Positions 33,401 to 45,239 of a stretch of 64,000 nt of DNA are shown piece by piece. This DNA comes from Alitta virens (taxonomy: Eukaryota > Annelida > Polychaeta > Phyllodocida > Nereididae). The stretch is from the NCBI GenBank assembly GCA_932294295.1, contig OW028575.1:13272058-13336057 (forward strand), read 5' to 3'. Numbering within the stretch: the stretch's first letter is position 1; every line of letters begins with the position of its first letter. Under the pieces are notes generated by a model, which worked only from the letters and a program-made list of their open reading frames with translations, did not search any database and was not told the DNA's origin. A program made the position numbers and the translations under genes.

Positions 33401-34469
33401 CACCGAATATTTCCTCTTCTTCAATCCTTAGGGATAAAGGCGCCCTTCATCCAGAAAGCCCATCAGGATACTAATTTATTTCAGTTCGTATTGCAATTAT
33501 TATTGCCTTAATTTCTTATTGCAGATATATCATTAAGTGTAGAACAGAAAAGCCAATAGGATAATGAAGATGTTCGCAAATTTATCACGAGGGAGCAGGT
33601 TATATTTTGCTGGGTTACCCTGCTGCCACCTAACGCATTAAGACTTCAACAACTCAGCCTTTAGGAACCTATGGCTAGACTGTTTTAACCACATTGTGTA
33701 AGCTTTCAAAGGGTGGAAAATCAAAATGAGCACATGCATAAAAAAAAATCATATCTCAAAAACTACTGGAAGTTAGGTCCTGAAGTTTTGCATGTACAAA
33801 TGTCATTATTCATAATATGTAAAAAATATATATTCTTGGAATACTCTTTTATCTATCTTCTTTTGCCCGAAGGATACATCTTAAAAGTTTTTATTTCACC
33901 TGTTTGTAGTAATGTTAACTATCACGAAAAACTGAGGCTTCAGGCTGCTAGAATATGCGACATTTTGAAATTCATCATAGCTAACATTTCAACAATTCAT
34001 TGAATTCCATTTCATTATTTGCCTTACAGATGTTAATGGAAGGAACGTCAGCGCACGATTCTACCGTTTCTCTTCGAGGAGTAAACTGATGCTCTGTTTG
34101 GTTTGTTTGCATAAAATCTTTCTTTCTTTTTTTTCACTGATCTGCTTTAATTATTATCTTTGTAATGATTATGCAGCGAACATGCATCAGGATGTCCGTT
34201 TTTGAAATCTCCTTTGTTTGCATACATGACAAAACTCAAGCTAAACAAGATAGCATTTTTAAAGCCTATCAGACATAATTAAGACAATAAAAATAGTTCA
34301 TCAGTTAATAAATTGTTTGACTATAGTTATAAATTAAACAACGTTGTAACGCACACTTTCTGCTAAGCACCACAGTTTACAGAATTGACCAATCAGTGGC
34401 AGCAAAAACCTCACAATATCACGGATGAAGAAGAATGAGACTATTCTTCATAATCATCACCAAGATAAT
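30477..34469. other. Gene-poor intergenic sequence, no gene seen
   Basis: About 4 kb of AT-rich sequence. Reading frames up to about 110 codons exist but start at non-ATG codons, show no recognisable domain and have biased, low-complexity composition, so none is called. Confidence 0.45.
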
Positions 34470-34811
34470 ATGCTCGACTCTAGTCAGCTGTAGCAACCTA
34501 TTCCTGGCTGTAACTGTAACTGGCTAAAGCCAGCTGGTTCTGTCTACTCCTACCTTATAGTTGTCTTAAACTACCACTACTGGAAATATATAAACCTTGG
34601 TAAATATATGTGCAATCGTCAACAAAAGATTACAAATATGCATAACTCTCAACTTACACCAATTGGTGCTGCATATACATTATGATCTGGCTTTGAGTAG
34701 CCAGCTATAGCCAGACAGTTCCATTTAGTGGCAGGTAGCATCATATAGCAAAAGTTGTCTAGCTTTGTCTTAGTTCAATTTGATAGGCCGTATTTAATGA
34801 AACTAACTGTA
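34470..34811. mobile_element. Relative of the chitinase-intron MITE (TA-type), inverted and end-eroded
   Basis: The right end read inward is CAGTTAGTTTCATTAAATAC with TA at 34810-34811, like the elements in introns 4 and 8. The complement shares GGCTATAGCTGGCTACTC and the GAGAGTTATGCATAT motif with the intron 4 element. It shares the GCTGGCTTTAGCC and GGTTGCTACAG motifs with the intron 8 element. It therefore carries parts of both and may be closest to the full-length form. The left terminus is degraded. Confidence 0.62.
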
Positions 34812-35754
34812 TGTTCTTAGTCACAGAGTAAAGGAGCTAAGGCTGACTAACCTGTTGGATAACTGTTGTTATGGGTGACAGTCATTGCAGACACTGACTG
34901 TAGGCAATGGCTACCAAAAGTTTCAAAATTTGCCAAAAAAAAATTATTAACAGGTACACACAAAAACAACTAATTGGTAGAGAATCATGATACGAATGAA
35001 CCAGTTTGAATGCTATTTGTCAACCTGCAAAGAGCTTTAGTGAAAAGAAGGTGTCATGTTTTCTCCTAATTACAAATTATGACATCTAGAACTTAAGCCA
35101 TATACTGCTTTCTGACTTAATCAAGTGTATGACATTTAATTAGGCCATTTGAATGTCCTTACAATTGTAGCGCTGTCACAGAAATTTTAGAACTTGAAAA
35201 ATTACTTTTTTTGTCAATAAAAAGAAAGTGACTTTTTTCCATGCGCCCACGCTATTACAATGTAAAAGTCCAAAATGAGAGGATTTACTGGAAGAGAATT
35301 AATTCAGTTGAAAATGAAACTCAGGTGCAATCATTATGCTTATAGCTTAGTTTGTGACAGAAATGAGATGGAAGAATTTAAGAAATCAAATGTCAAATTA
35401 TTCTACCTGGTTTATGTGGCACCTGCAGGGAGTCAAGCCTAAAATAACGTTAGATATGGACTCGATTCTATTTTCTATTTTACCAAGAATTTGAGGATTG
35501 TATAATCGCAATTTTGAAAGCCCCAACGTAACTGAATTCAAGGACATTAATCTATTTTTAGTTTTGATCTTCTCGTTTTTCTTAGTCTTGATTAACACTT
35601 CTGGTGGTAAGCATACGTCACCCCTAGCAACGAGGATTCTCTCAGCTCGGCGCCTCCACAACTAATTATGTTCTTTTCAGTTGATGCTTCCACCCTTTTG
35701 ACAATGCTTTGGCTTTCCTATTATGTTAATTTTTTTTCTCCAGTGCTATGTTTG

Positions 35755-35815
35755 TATTTCTGCACCTGATTGGCTAATTAGGATAGGCAGGAATATGGCA
35801 ATTAGATGATGGTAA
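35755..35815. mobile_element. SINE body fragment shared with 46203-46262
   Basis: The run tatttctgcacctg...ggctaattagga...ggcag...atggcaat...gatgg is shared with the longer tRNA-headed element at 46140-46355. Only the body is left here. Confidence 0.55.
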
Positions 35816-35894
35816 AAGGAAAGAACAGGTAATTGGGAGAGATGTTAATTGGATAAGTGTTGTTGTTGTATTTTTGTGTGTTTTTATTCATGTG

Positions 35895-36070
35895 ACCAAA
35901 CCAAGATTTTTGGTTAAAGCAACCGATGTATATTGGTTGACCTTTCCATACGACTGGTGAATGAAACCATCAAAAATAGTTCATTCAACCAAATACTTGT
36001 GAGGTCAACCATCAAATATCTTGATTGATTTAACCAAAATCTATTTTTGGAGTTTTGAGTGTAAGATTTT
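35895..36070. repeat. Imperfect inverted repeat (AACCAAGATTTT family)
   Basis: The left side has ccaagatttttggttaa and the right side ttaaccaaaatctatttttgg, with further GGTTGACC / GGTCAACC pairs inside. A related stretch is at 60245-60400. It resembles an old MITE. Confidence 0.45.
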
Positions 36071-36071
36071 C

Positions 36072-36944
36072 CATAGTTTTAGGAGAGTTGTTTAGACAAC
36101 GAAAATACGAGGTCAAAGGTTTTGTCTTTAATTTACGCATTTCATGTTGAAATAGATAGATAGGGAACAGTCAGCTGCCAAAAGCTCTCCTCTGAAGTCC
36201 GTGATGCTTCCTCTAGGGTCGGCGACCGTATTTAATCCACGACCACCATATAATATAAGAGGTAAATACACAAAATACAAATAAAAAAGTAAAAATACAT
36301 ATTTATCCTTTACATTTGGTCAGGAGACATCCACTAAGTTCTTATTTTAAAAAAAAACGCTGTCGTGTATGCCCCTAAAACTCATATTTAAATTTGAAAA
36401 ATACATTAATATTTAAAAAAACAACTATCAAAATATAAAGATATAATGATAGGAAGAAAATGAAAATAAAGCAAATTGTAAATTCAATAAAGATGGGTTT
36501 ACAGTAGGGATCAGACGCTCTACATTCTTAATTGTGATTGTGACAGCAAAGATATTTAATTTACGAATGTGCTGGGTGATCTCACAGAGACATCAGTTTC
36601 ATTTAATATTTTTTTTTTGTGAAGGTCACATTGGTCAACATACATTTTCTCTCTCCCTCAACTCTCTATAAAAAAAAGTCCTGCCCACAAAACCTAAAAA
36701 CCTAAATTTGTTTTTGGATATGGACAAATGAAGTTTCGTACAAAATTAAACAATGATTACATCTTTGTATGGCGAAGTTGTTAGAGGTTTTCCCAGTAAA
36801 CCATATGAAAAACCAAAGATGTACGGGTCACATTAATCAATGTACTGTTCTGAGCGGAAATGTAAGTAAACTTGTCTTAATAATAAGGCAGTAAAACAAA
36901 ACAATCAAGAAAATTGGTAAATATGTCTAATGGAGTATAAGTTA
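36072..36944. other. Intergenic sequence, no gene seen
   Basis: AT-rich with several A runs. No supported coding region. Confidence 0.4.
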
Positions 36945-36959
36945 GTTATATCCCTCCAA

Positions 36960-37052
36960 GGAGGCAGTTAACTTACATTTTTGTTGCTTATATCGCTCCA
37001 CCGGCCTTCGGCGTCAGGATATAACCAACAAAGATATTAGTTAACTCCCTCC
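36960..37052. repeat. Imperfect hairpin repeat
   Basis: The left arm (AGTTAACTTACATTTTTGTTG, about 36966-36986, then CTTATATC) pairs with the right arm (GATATAACCAACAAAGATAT then TAGTTAACT, about 37017-37046), with a CG-richer centre. Confidence 0.5.
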
Positions 37053-37444
37053 TATTTGGGATGAAATCCATTTTTATACCCCAATTGTAGCCATATAACT
37101 TGACATAGCGGGTGATACGGGCCGGGTGATCTGCATTTCATATCACACAGAATGAAGTTCATATATATGCCCAAATAAGGAAGCTCAAAACGTTGCTTTC
37201 CAAATAAGGACCAAACGCGTGCGGCCGTAAGACGGATTGTGAAATCGGACCATAATTGACTGAGTTGTGGTTTCACCTAATCGTGAATCCAAGACGTTCA
37301 TGACGCAGGTGACGCTGCTTTCAGTAAATATTGTTCCCATTCGAACATAACTTCGTCAATTTTTATGTTTCCGACTTTAGGGATTTAAAGTTCCAAATGG
37401 CTGAAATTAATTGCGCTTAAAAGGAAACAACTCGTCAGTGTCGT

Positions 37445-37496
37445 CACTGATCTGTTTGACAGATCGGACTCGTCTGATCTGTCAAACAGATAAGTG
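37445..37496. repeat. 21-bp hairpin with 10-base loop
   Basis: The left arm 37445-37465 (CACTGATCTGTTTGACAGAT then C) and the right arm 37476-37496 pair with one mismatch. The loop is GGACTCGTCT. Confidence 0.8.
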
Positions 37497-38324
37497 ACTC
37501 GTGTCCTATAGTACCACCCATTTACCAACAAATTTACAGTGATTGTTGGCCAAATATTAGGCACACAATCTGATTGGTCACAGTGGCGAGTTTTTGCTGT
37601 TGTCAGTATAGTGAGCACTTGGGGTCAATTTGACGCGTGCCTGGTCCACTTGAGCAGCCAGTGGGCAGTGGTCACCTGTTTGGACACATATGGACAATTA
37701 ACAGTGCAATGACAGGTGGTATAAATACAACGACCATATATAGCTAACTGCTTGTGACGTCAATGAGCAGAGATCGGTATAATTAATTGTCCCCATGCAG
37801 TATGTGAAATGACCACACTAAATGACACATCACCCATAACATAGACCATTACCTGTCTCGGGTTAATAATATAGCATATAGTATATATATACATTTGACT
37901 TTCCTGTTCACATACCAGTTACGCCAAATAATTCTCAAACGAATTGAAATTTTAAAACACATCTAAGGTATATTCTAAGTGGATTTAATCTCATCCCTGA
38001 ACATTTTCATAATACATTTTAAAAGTGGGCACAGGTGGGCACTTGCATAAAATCAAGCCTCTGTAGCCCCCCCCCCCCTCCCCTTTTCTTGTGCACGCAT
38101 GTACCATATTTCACGTGATTTTTATGAAAGTGTGTTTATTATATTAATAATATTCATAAAAGATTATTTCCAGGAGAAGAGTCAGATGGGGTTGGTTCAC
38201 TTACTTTTCAAATTGTTCACATTTTGATGCAATTTAAGTGTATGTTTTTGTAACTGTGCCTCACCTGACTACATACACGAAATTTTTTAATTGCATATTA
38301 TGGCAATTTAGAAGATCCAAATAG

Positions 38325-38331
38325 CTATATA

Positions 38332-38372
<41 letters not shown>
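38325..38372. repeat. (AT)n microsatellite
   Basis: About 24 AT dinucleotides with a single TC interruption near the left edge. Confidence 0.9.
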
Positions 38373-38376
<4 letters not shown>

Positions 38377-38981
38377 TTCTTAAAACAAGTTAATTGTCAT
38401 TTTGTTGTTGCGTCCAATTTAAGCAATTGAAACAAAATGATGAAAATAGTGGCAATTAAAAAGAATAGTGTATTTGTTAAACAAATTAATTGTCATTTTA
38501 TACCATTGTTGCCTAAAAATAAACCAATTCGATAAATAATGACGAAAAATACCGCTTTTTTAAATGACCATGTTGCATGAGGATAATTGGGGAGCTTGTC
38601 GCTAATTAGTTTCGCCTACTTAGCATTGTCGTCATGGGAAAAATACGGTAGCTCATTAGGGAGTGAGTAGATACCAATTATGAATTAATAAGCAAGGTGA
38701 TATTAGGAGAGAAAAAAAACTTTAATTTGATAATCGCGAAAGAGCATTGGTCCATTGCATGGAATTGCCTATAATGACCAACATTAATAAGGGCCTCAAT
38801 TTTCAAAAATAGTTAACACAACCAAACATATGTAAGGTCAGTAGGGGCTAATGCAAGGGGCTGGCCCAACAATTGTATTTAATTATGGGTTTGCAATGAA
38901 AAAAATTCTATATTTATATCACAACAATACGGAGATCATAAGGTCTCAACAATTTGTAATATAAATGATGCATCATCATTA

Positions 38982-39015
38982 ATGTGTGTGTGTGGGGGGG
39001 GGGGGGGGGGGGGGG
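38982..39015. repeat. (TG)n followed by poly(G) of 22 bases
   Basis: A short (TG)n run leads directly into an uninterrupted run of G from 38994 to 39015. Confidence 0.9.
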
Positions 39016-39524
39016 CTCACTGAAGACAATTATACTGTTGCTATAAAAGAAAATTATTTTGCCCAAATGCATAACAGTGGGCCCTGTGAAAGATAAGCCC
39101 GTGCTTACACGTAAAAAGTTTTAACCCTCAGAAAATAAAGCTTAAATCTATCTATCTCCATCTAAATGTTGTGGGGTAATATGTAAAATGTATTACCCCC
39201 TCATGAGAATGAGAATTTATATCATAGGCTTAGAAACAGAACTCCAGTAGATAGCATGTGGATCTAAAACTCCCATTGGCTTACAATTTCCATGCCTATA
39301 AAAACTGCTGTATAACAGATATATGTCAAGCTCTCACTGATTGGTCCTTCATTATATCTTTCATTCCCCAGAAAAAAATCTGCGCCAGTGCAAACATTTT
39401 TTAAGAATAAACTCAACGCTACACTTCATCATCATTTATTTTCAGTTTTGAGATATCGCTGTTTACACATCATTGGAAAATATTAAGAGTATCCAAGGCG
39501 CGCATTGTTACTACTAATAATAAG

Positions 39525-39800
39525 ATGCCAAATGTGACTCCGCCTCAGGGTCTTCCAAGAAATAGTCCCAATTTAGCAGAAAGAGCAAACTGGCTCACCT
39601 GGTCTAATAAATTAAGCACTGAACAGGTTATTTTCATCCTCGCTGCTACAAAACAATCGATGTTTACGTCCAATAAATCTGATAGGCGCCAGTATGGCCT
39701 CAAGAAAATCGAACGAACTGGTAGCGACTTGAGAAAATGGCTAAAGAATGATATGGGCAGTCCGCCTACACAGTGCTCCATAAGCACAAATGGCTATTAG
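39525..39800 (+). CDS. Possible small protein of 91 aa, unknown function
   Basis: The frame begins with a true ATG and ends at TAG. It has mixed, non-repetitive amino-acid composition, net positive charge, no signal peptide and no membrane segment. A TATAAAA stands about 230 bp upstream (39297). I recognise no family. It could be a first exon, a transposon remnant or chance. The overlapping antisense frame (39545-39787) has no better claim. Confidence 0.22.
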   Translation: MPNVTPPQGLPRNSPNLAERANWLTWSNKLSTEQVIFILAATKQSMFTSNKSDRRQYGLKKIERTGSDLRKWLKNDMGSPPTQCSISTNGY

Positions 39801-40520
39801 GAGAGCATGTGTGAAGTAGGCGGGAAAAAATAGACATTTTATCAGCTTCACTGCTTTTCCTTTCATGAAACTCTAGATATGTGTTTATTGAAGCCAAATA
39901 TGGTAATAAGCTTTGACGTGTGAGAAATGTTTCTGCCGGAAAAATGGTTACAGTCGCAACTTGTGGTAATTCCACGGAGTCTTATTAAATAAATAAAAGG
40001 TGACATAGGGTGGAAAGATCCTGTCATAAGAAATAAATTGAATATGTTAAAATATTGGAATCGATTGCTAACTCTTCCTAATAGTAGACTAACAAAATAA
40101 ATATTTTTATGGGATAATGAACGAGTCATTGGGAGTTCGTTTAGTGATGTTTGATATTTTTGAGAACATAGATGCCCTCTCAATTACCTGCTGATATTTC
40201 TGAATGTGAAGCGATTTTATGACCAAATGATACAAGAGTGGAAGGATCAAAACCAAAATTGCGAACATATGGTACATTTTCATTGAGTCCGCCAGAATGC
40301 ATGAAACATTTAAAAGTGTAATGTTATTGTCTGAAGTGAAGAAGTGATCCAGTGCAAAGCTGCATTGAGAAAGATTGCCAGACCTACTTTTAAGAGATCG
40401 ATCCACAGCATATGTTCCTTGAAAAACTTTAGCAACTTTGAATGACCATAGGCTAAACTGCCTGGGTTAGTTGTGCAAGACATTTGGTGAGTAGCCTCCA
40501 AATGAGTATCTGTACATGCT
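39801..40520. other. Intergenic sequence, no gene seen
   Basis: Several overlapping minus-strand frames of 60-106 codons run through here, but none has a recognisable domain and they conflict with each other. Confidence 0.4.
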
Positions 40521-40522
40521 CG

Positions 40523-40847
40523 CCCAATCTTTTCACTGAGCAGCCTTGATTATGAATTCAGCAAGACATCAGTCTTTCCTCTCTTATTACTCTTATTGCT
40601 TTTCACACATAGTAGGTCATACCTAACTGATTTCATAAATATATTTTTCTCTTGGCAATAATAGAAATCAACTATATGATAGGATGTCAAATATAAATCA
40701 AAATGCACTAAAAATACTGCTGCTAGGATGCACTTTGCTGCAGCCAAACAGAGTCAAGGGCGGGAACATTTTCCGCCAATAGAATTGCAGTATTCTGTTG
40801 TAGCCACCTGGTGGAAATACAGAGAATCTTCCGTGAAAATCCACTAT
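40523..40847 (-). repeat. Dispersed repeat, member 1 (pair with 58760-59013)
   Basis: The complement of this stretch matches 58760-59013 along most of its length. Shared pieces include GTGGATTTTC, TATTTCCACCAGGTGGCTA, GCAAAGTGCATCCT, CAGTTGATTTCTA-like, GTCTTGCTGAATTCA and GCTCAGTGAAAAGA. The two are clearly diverged, with several small gaps. No reading frame is conserved. Confidence 0.7.
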
Positions 40848-40914
40848 AAAAATAACTATAGATGGTGCGAGCCATCGATTTGTACACAGCTAGGATCCAT
40901 AATAAATATCCACT

Positions 40915-42256
40915 TGGTTTTTGGGCATATTGTTTATTGTTTATTGAGTAGATAACTCATCCCAAAGGCATAATTTATGCCGCTGTAGGGATGAGGGTGA
41001 TTACAGAACAAAATGTATGGAAGAAATCAAGTAGAAATAAATTAGATGCAGAAAGTCAGCGTAATTTTGAAAAAATTGTAGATGTTTACATGAAACCGAA
41101 CATGAATAGTAATTTGGTAGATTACATTCATCTATGTATGTCTGCAATGTCGTCACCTTGATATAGGATTTGTATCCATCGAAACTAAGTGTGAAGATTT
41201 TTTCTTTAATATTCTTAGGCATGTTATTGAAGATAAGTGGATATTTGTTTGATATACAATGTTTGGCAAATTCATGTCTCACAATGGGTCGTTTAAGATT
41301 ATTATTTTTTGTCTAGTAAAATATCCATGGGTTTTTTTTTGAAAATAAATTTTCATTTCAGTTATGAAGTAATGTGGTAACATTGAATGTTCAAATTTGA
41401 AACATAATTTATAATCCTGCAGTGCACACAGATCAGTGATTTTTAGCACATTTACTTTTTGGAACAGATTTGTGGTGTGTGCTCTAAAATGGCCCTTGGT
41501 CATGATACGTACTGCTCTTTTTTGAAGTGTTATTAATCTGTTGGACTTCCAGTCCCATACCATCAGTCCATAATTCAGGCATGGAAGTATCAATGTATTA
41601 TATATATTTAATAGTGCATTTACAGGCAGTTCTTTTTTTATTTTTGAAATAATACCTAGAGTTTTAGACATTTTCTTAGAAATTAGCTCTACATGATAAG
41701 TCCATTTTAAATGTTCATCTATAATAAGACCCAGGAAGTTTACTTTATTTACAAATTCTATTTTGGTGTCATCTTTGTATAAATTAGGATACAGAAATTT
41801 CTTTCGTGGTGTATGAAATATTATTGCTTTGGTTTTTCCAATGTTTAATGAGAGTTTGTTTAATTTCAGCCAGTCTGATATTGATTGCAATTCATTATTC
41901 AGGATTTCTGAACTGTTTGCAGAGTCAGAATTTATACTTGTGAAAAGGGTTTATCATCTGCATACAGTAATGGTTTAAAATTGTTGGTAACTTTGACTAT
42001 ATCATTTAAAAAGTAGTGGACCAAGAACTGAGCCTTGAGGTACACCGCATTTGAAAAGTAAGTTATCTGAGGAGACATTGTTGTTATTTACATGTTTGAA
42101 TCTGTGACTTAGGTAGCTGATTAATAAGTCCAAGGGTTTGTCTCTAATACCATAGTGCTTTAGTTTTATAATAAGAATTGTATGATCTAATATGTCGAAA
42201 GCCTTTGAAAGGTCCATATATATATATATATATTTATTTATTGATGTAATTGGCAT
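40915..42256 (-). mobile_element. 5'-truncated LINE, reverse transcriptase C-terminal half, broken
   Basis: Minus-strand frames give the reverse transcriptase palm and thumb in order: DLSKAFDILDHT and GVPQGSVLGPLLF (42256-42002), then a YADD box at 41965-41954 with stops around it. A long open part follows (41890-41279), and a C-terminal part (41282-41001) has the usual RHEFAK box. The 3' end is a tail of AATAAAC-type repeats near 40920-40945. The frame is broken near 42002, 41930 and 41280, so this copy is dead. The 5' end is truncated at 42256, next to the start of a related element in the other direction. Confidence 0.82.
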
Positions 42257-45232
42257 GGAGCAGTAAAAAAATGGACAGAAATGTTAGCAACAAGTCGAAT
42301 CCCAACTTTCCAGCTGACAAAAACACTTCTTAAAAAATTAAAAACAGTTGTGGGTTTGACATGATTTCAACCAAGTTACTTCAAAACGTGAAAATTGAAG
42401 TTTGTGACATAATTATGGTCATGATAAATCAGTCTTTTGTTTCAGGTATTTTCCCTGATAAATTGAAAATTGTCAAGGTTGTTCTATTGTACAAAAAAAA
42501 TGAAAAGAATAAAATCGAAAACTATAGACCTGTGTCTCTGGCTTCCCAGTGTATCAAAGGTCTTTGAGCGCATTATTCATGATCAACTTAATGAGTACTT
42601 TAGTTCTCTGAAATTATTTTACAAAAGTCAATATGGATTTAGACATTCTCACTCGACAGAATTGGCCGCGTTAGAATTGGTAGAATTAATCATCACTGAA
42701 ATGGACGTCAAAAAAGTACCCATTAATATTTATCTTGATTTATCAAAGGCCTTTGATACACTGGACCATGAAATACTTCTGTTTAAATTAAAACACTATG
42801 GCGTGAAAGATCTTTCAGTGAAATTACTTCGTAGCTATTTAACTAACAGAGTGCAATATGTTGTTGTAGACAATATCAAGTCTAATTATGTTCCACTACA
42901 GCTTGGTGTTCCACAAGGATCCATTCTTGGTCCTCTTTTATTTATCATTTATGTCAATGATCTTGTCAATGATACTTCTGTCCTTCTGTCTTTCATCCAA
43001 TTGTTTATGCTGATGATACAACTCTTGTTGCTTCCCTGAATACTTTTCAGGGTGAAAGAAATCTAAATGAATAGTTGGTCAGCGTGAGCAATTGGATGAA
43101 GGCAAATAAGCTATCTATTAACAAAAGCAAAACAAAAGCCATGATTTTCCATGCACCCCAAAGATGAGTTCAAATTCCTACTATTAAGTGTGATAACACA
43201 AGGGAATTAATGTCCTTGGGCCGATCCTTTTTAATATTTACACATCATCCCTCGGAAGACTGCTTCACTATGCAGTCCCTCAGTACCACATGTATGCCGA
43301 TGATACCTCTCTCTACATATGTGTTAAACCTGAACTTAACACACAAGCCGCAGATCAAATAGCCACCTGTGTATCACTTGTCAATAAATGGATGTGCAAA
43401 TACAAACTCAAAATGAATGACGACAAGACAGAGTTTATCGTGATCTCCAGCAAGCAGACGGCAAATAAAGTGACACCAACTCCTCTGATGTTTGGCGACA
43501 ACCAGATAGAACCATTATCATCTGTTCGCAGTCTAGGTGTTACTGTCGACAAGTAGGCCACAATGGAGGACCATGTTAACAAAATCTGCAGAGGGGCCTA
43601 CCTGCAGTTGAGAAACATTAGCAAACTCAGAAGAACATACCTTGACCAAAGTTCACTTGAATGCATAGTCCATGCTTTTGTAACATCCAGGCTGGACTAC
43701 TGCAACTCACTGCTGTGTGGCATACCGAATATTCTTCTGAATCGGCTGCAGAGAATTCAAAATACAGCAGCAAGAATCCTGACTGGTACACCAAAATTCG
43801 AACACATTACTCCCGTCCTGAGAACACTGCACTGGCTGCCAGTCGAGAAACGTGTCAATTTCAAGACCTTGCTGTTTGTTTACAAGGCCTATCACCGTCT
43901 TGCCCCGTTTACATCAATGATCTTGTCATCCACTATTCACCATCACGCAGTCTTCGTTCTTCTAGTCAGTATCTTCTACAAGTTCCACGGACATCATCTT
44001 CCCTTGTCCAGTCACATGCATTTAGTGTAGTTGGCCCAAAGTTGTGGAATGCGCTGCCTCTCGAAATCAGAGCTGTCGACTCTATTGAACTTTTTAAGAA
44101 AAAACTAAAGACCTTTCTTTTTTCTGAAAAAGACTGTTTCCTTGTTTTTGTGCAATTTTTCCTATGTGATACATTTTTAATATACTTTATATTGTTCAGC
44201 GTTTTGAGCACCCTGTGGATATTACGCTATAGAAAATAAATTTATTATTAAAATAGAAGACTCTGTTATCGAATTTGTCAATGAATTTAACTTCCTTGGC
44301 ATAATGTTAGATAGACATCTAAATTGGAAAGCTCACCGTGATATGATTACAAAGAAATTGTCAAAAACAGTAGGCATTATGCACAGATTAAAAAATATGT
44401 TGCCTCTCTGTGCCTTGTTACATATATACAATTCCCTTGTGTTATCACACTTAAACTAGGGAGCTCTTCTTTGGGGTTGGCAATGTCAAAATATATTCAT
44501 TTTACAAAAAAAAGCTGTCAGAGCTGTTACTAACAGTAAATATAATTGTCATACTAGTGGTTTATTAAAAAAACTAAATCTTTTAAAATTCCATGATATC
44601 TGTGCACTGTGTGACCTGAAATTCTGCCATAAACGATTCAACAATGCCTTGCCACAGTATTTTCTTGATTTACTACTGCTATTTAGAGATGATCCTCATT
44701 ACTATGAAACTCAAATAGCTGGTCAACTACGACTTCCCATAATTAAACATGAATTTGCAAAACAGAGTATTAAGTATAGATTTATCAAAACCCTTAATAA
44801 TATGTCCATAACTTACAGAGAAAAACTAGAAACACATAGTTTAGATGGATTTAAGAAATATGTGAAACATAGCACTGTAGCATCTTATTCCGCAGACTGC
44901 AGTATTGAAAATTGCTATATATGTATAAATGTTCATCCTACTGCTTCTTCATAATATTTTTCAACAATATATTCTTTAACTTGAGATGAGTAACGTTGAT
45001 GAAACTACTACTGATGACAGTAATTTCCATATTGTGTTTAATTTAATGTTCACTATGTAATATTAATAGATCTCTCCAGGTGGCCTCACGCTAGCGATGA
45101 TGATAAAATATATTTATCTTTGTGAGGTGTCCTTGCGAAACAAATGTTTATAAATGAAAATATGAAAATAAATTGTAAATATTTTTTTGTTTGGCAAAAT
45201 AAAAAGAATCTGAATCTGAATCTGAATCTTGG
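42257..45232 (+). mobile_element. LINE on the plus strand, related to the minus-strand one, interrupted by another LINE
   Basis: The sequence carries ENYRPVSL, a FERIIHDQL helix, STELAALELV, DLSKAFDTLDHEILL, GVPQGSILGPLLF and a YADD box (43006-43017), so the reverse transcriptase palm is nearly complete. There are frameshifts near 42550 and 43000 and stops near 43070 and 43165. The coding line stops at about 43207 and resumes at 44251 with an EFVNEFNFLG segment. It runs through thumb and C-terminal parts to 44954. The 3' end is a (GAATCT)n tail at 45206-45229. The endonuclease half is missing. Inactive. Confidence 0.82.
43208..44250 (+). mobile_element. Nested LINE (CR1/L2-like) 3' fragment inserted in the plus-strand LINE
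   Basis: It begins inside the reverse transcriptase at a VLGPILFN box, then MYADDTSLY (43290-), SLGVTVD, LDYCNSLL, LQRIQNTAAR, LHWLPV and, in a shifted frame, a VGPKLWNALP segment followed by the FKKKLKTFLF end. This order is the signature of the CR1/L2 group. The frame has a stop at about 43554 and a frameshift near 43900. The 3' end is a short ATTATT-type tail at about 44236-44250, after which the host LINE resumes. It is younger than its host element by position. Confidence 0.82.
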
Positions 45233-45239
45233 AGAGAAA

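Larger units (their letters stand above)
37500..39296. other. Intergenic sequence with several simple repeats, no gene seen
   Basis: Contains a poly(C) run (38067-38078), an (AT)n tract (38325-38372) and a (TG)n-poly(G) tract (38982-39015). No supported gene. Confidence 0.5.

Noticed and set aside
40107..40406. Minus-strand frames of 99-106 codons left of the dispersed repeat
   Set aside because: Several mutually overlapping frames of similar length, typical of chance openness, with no domain.
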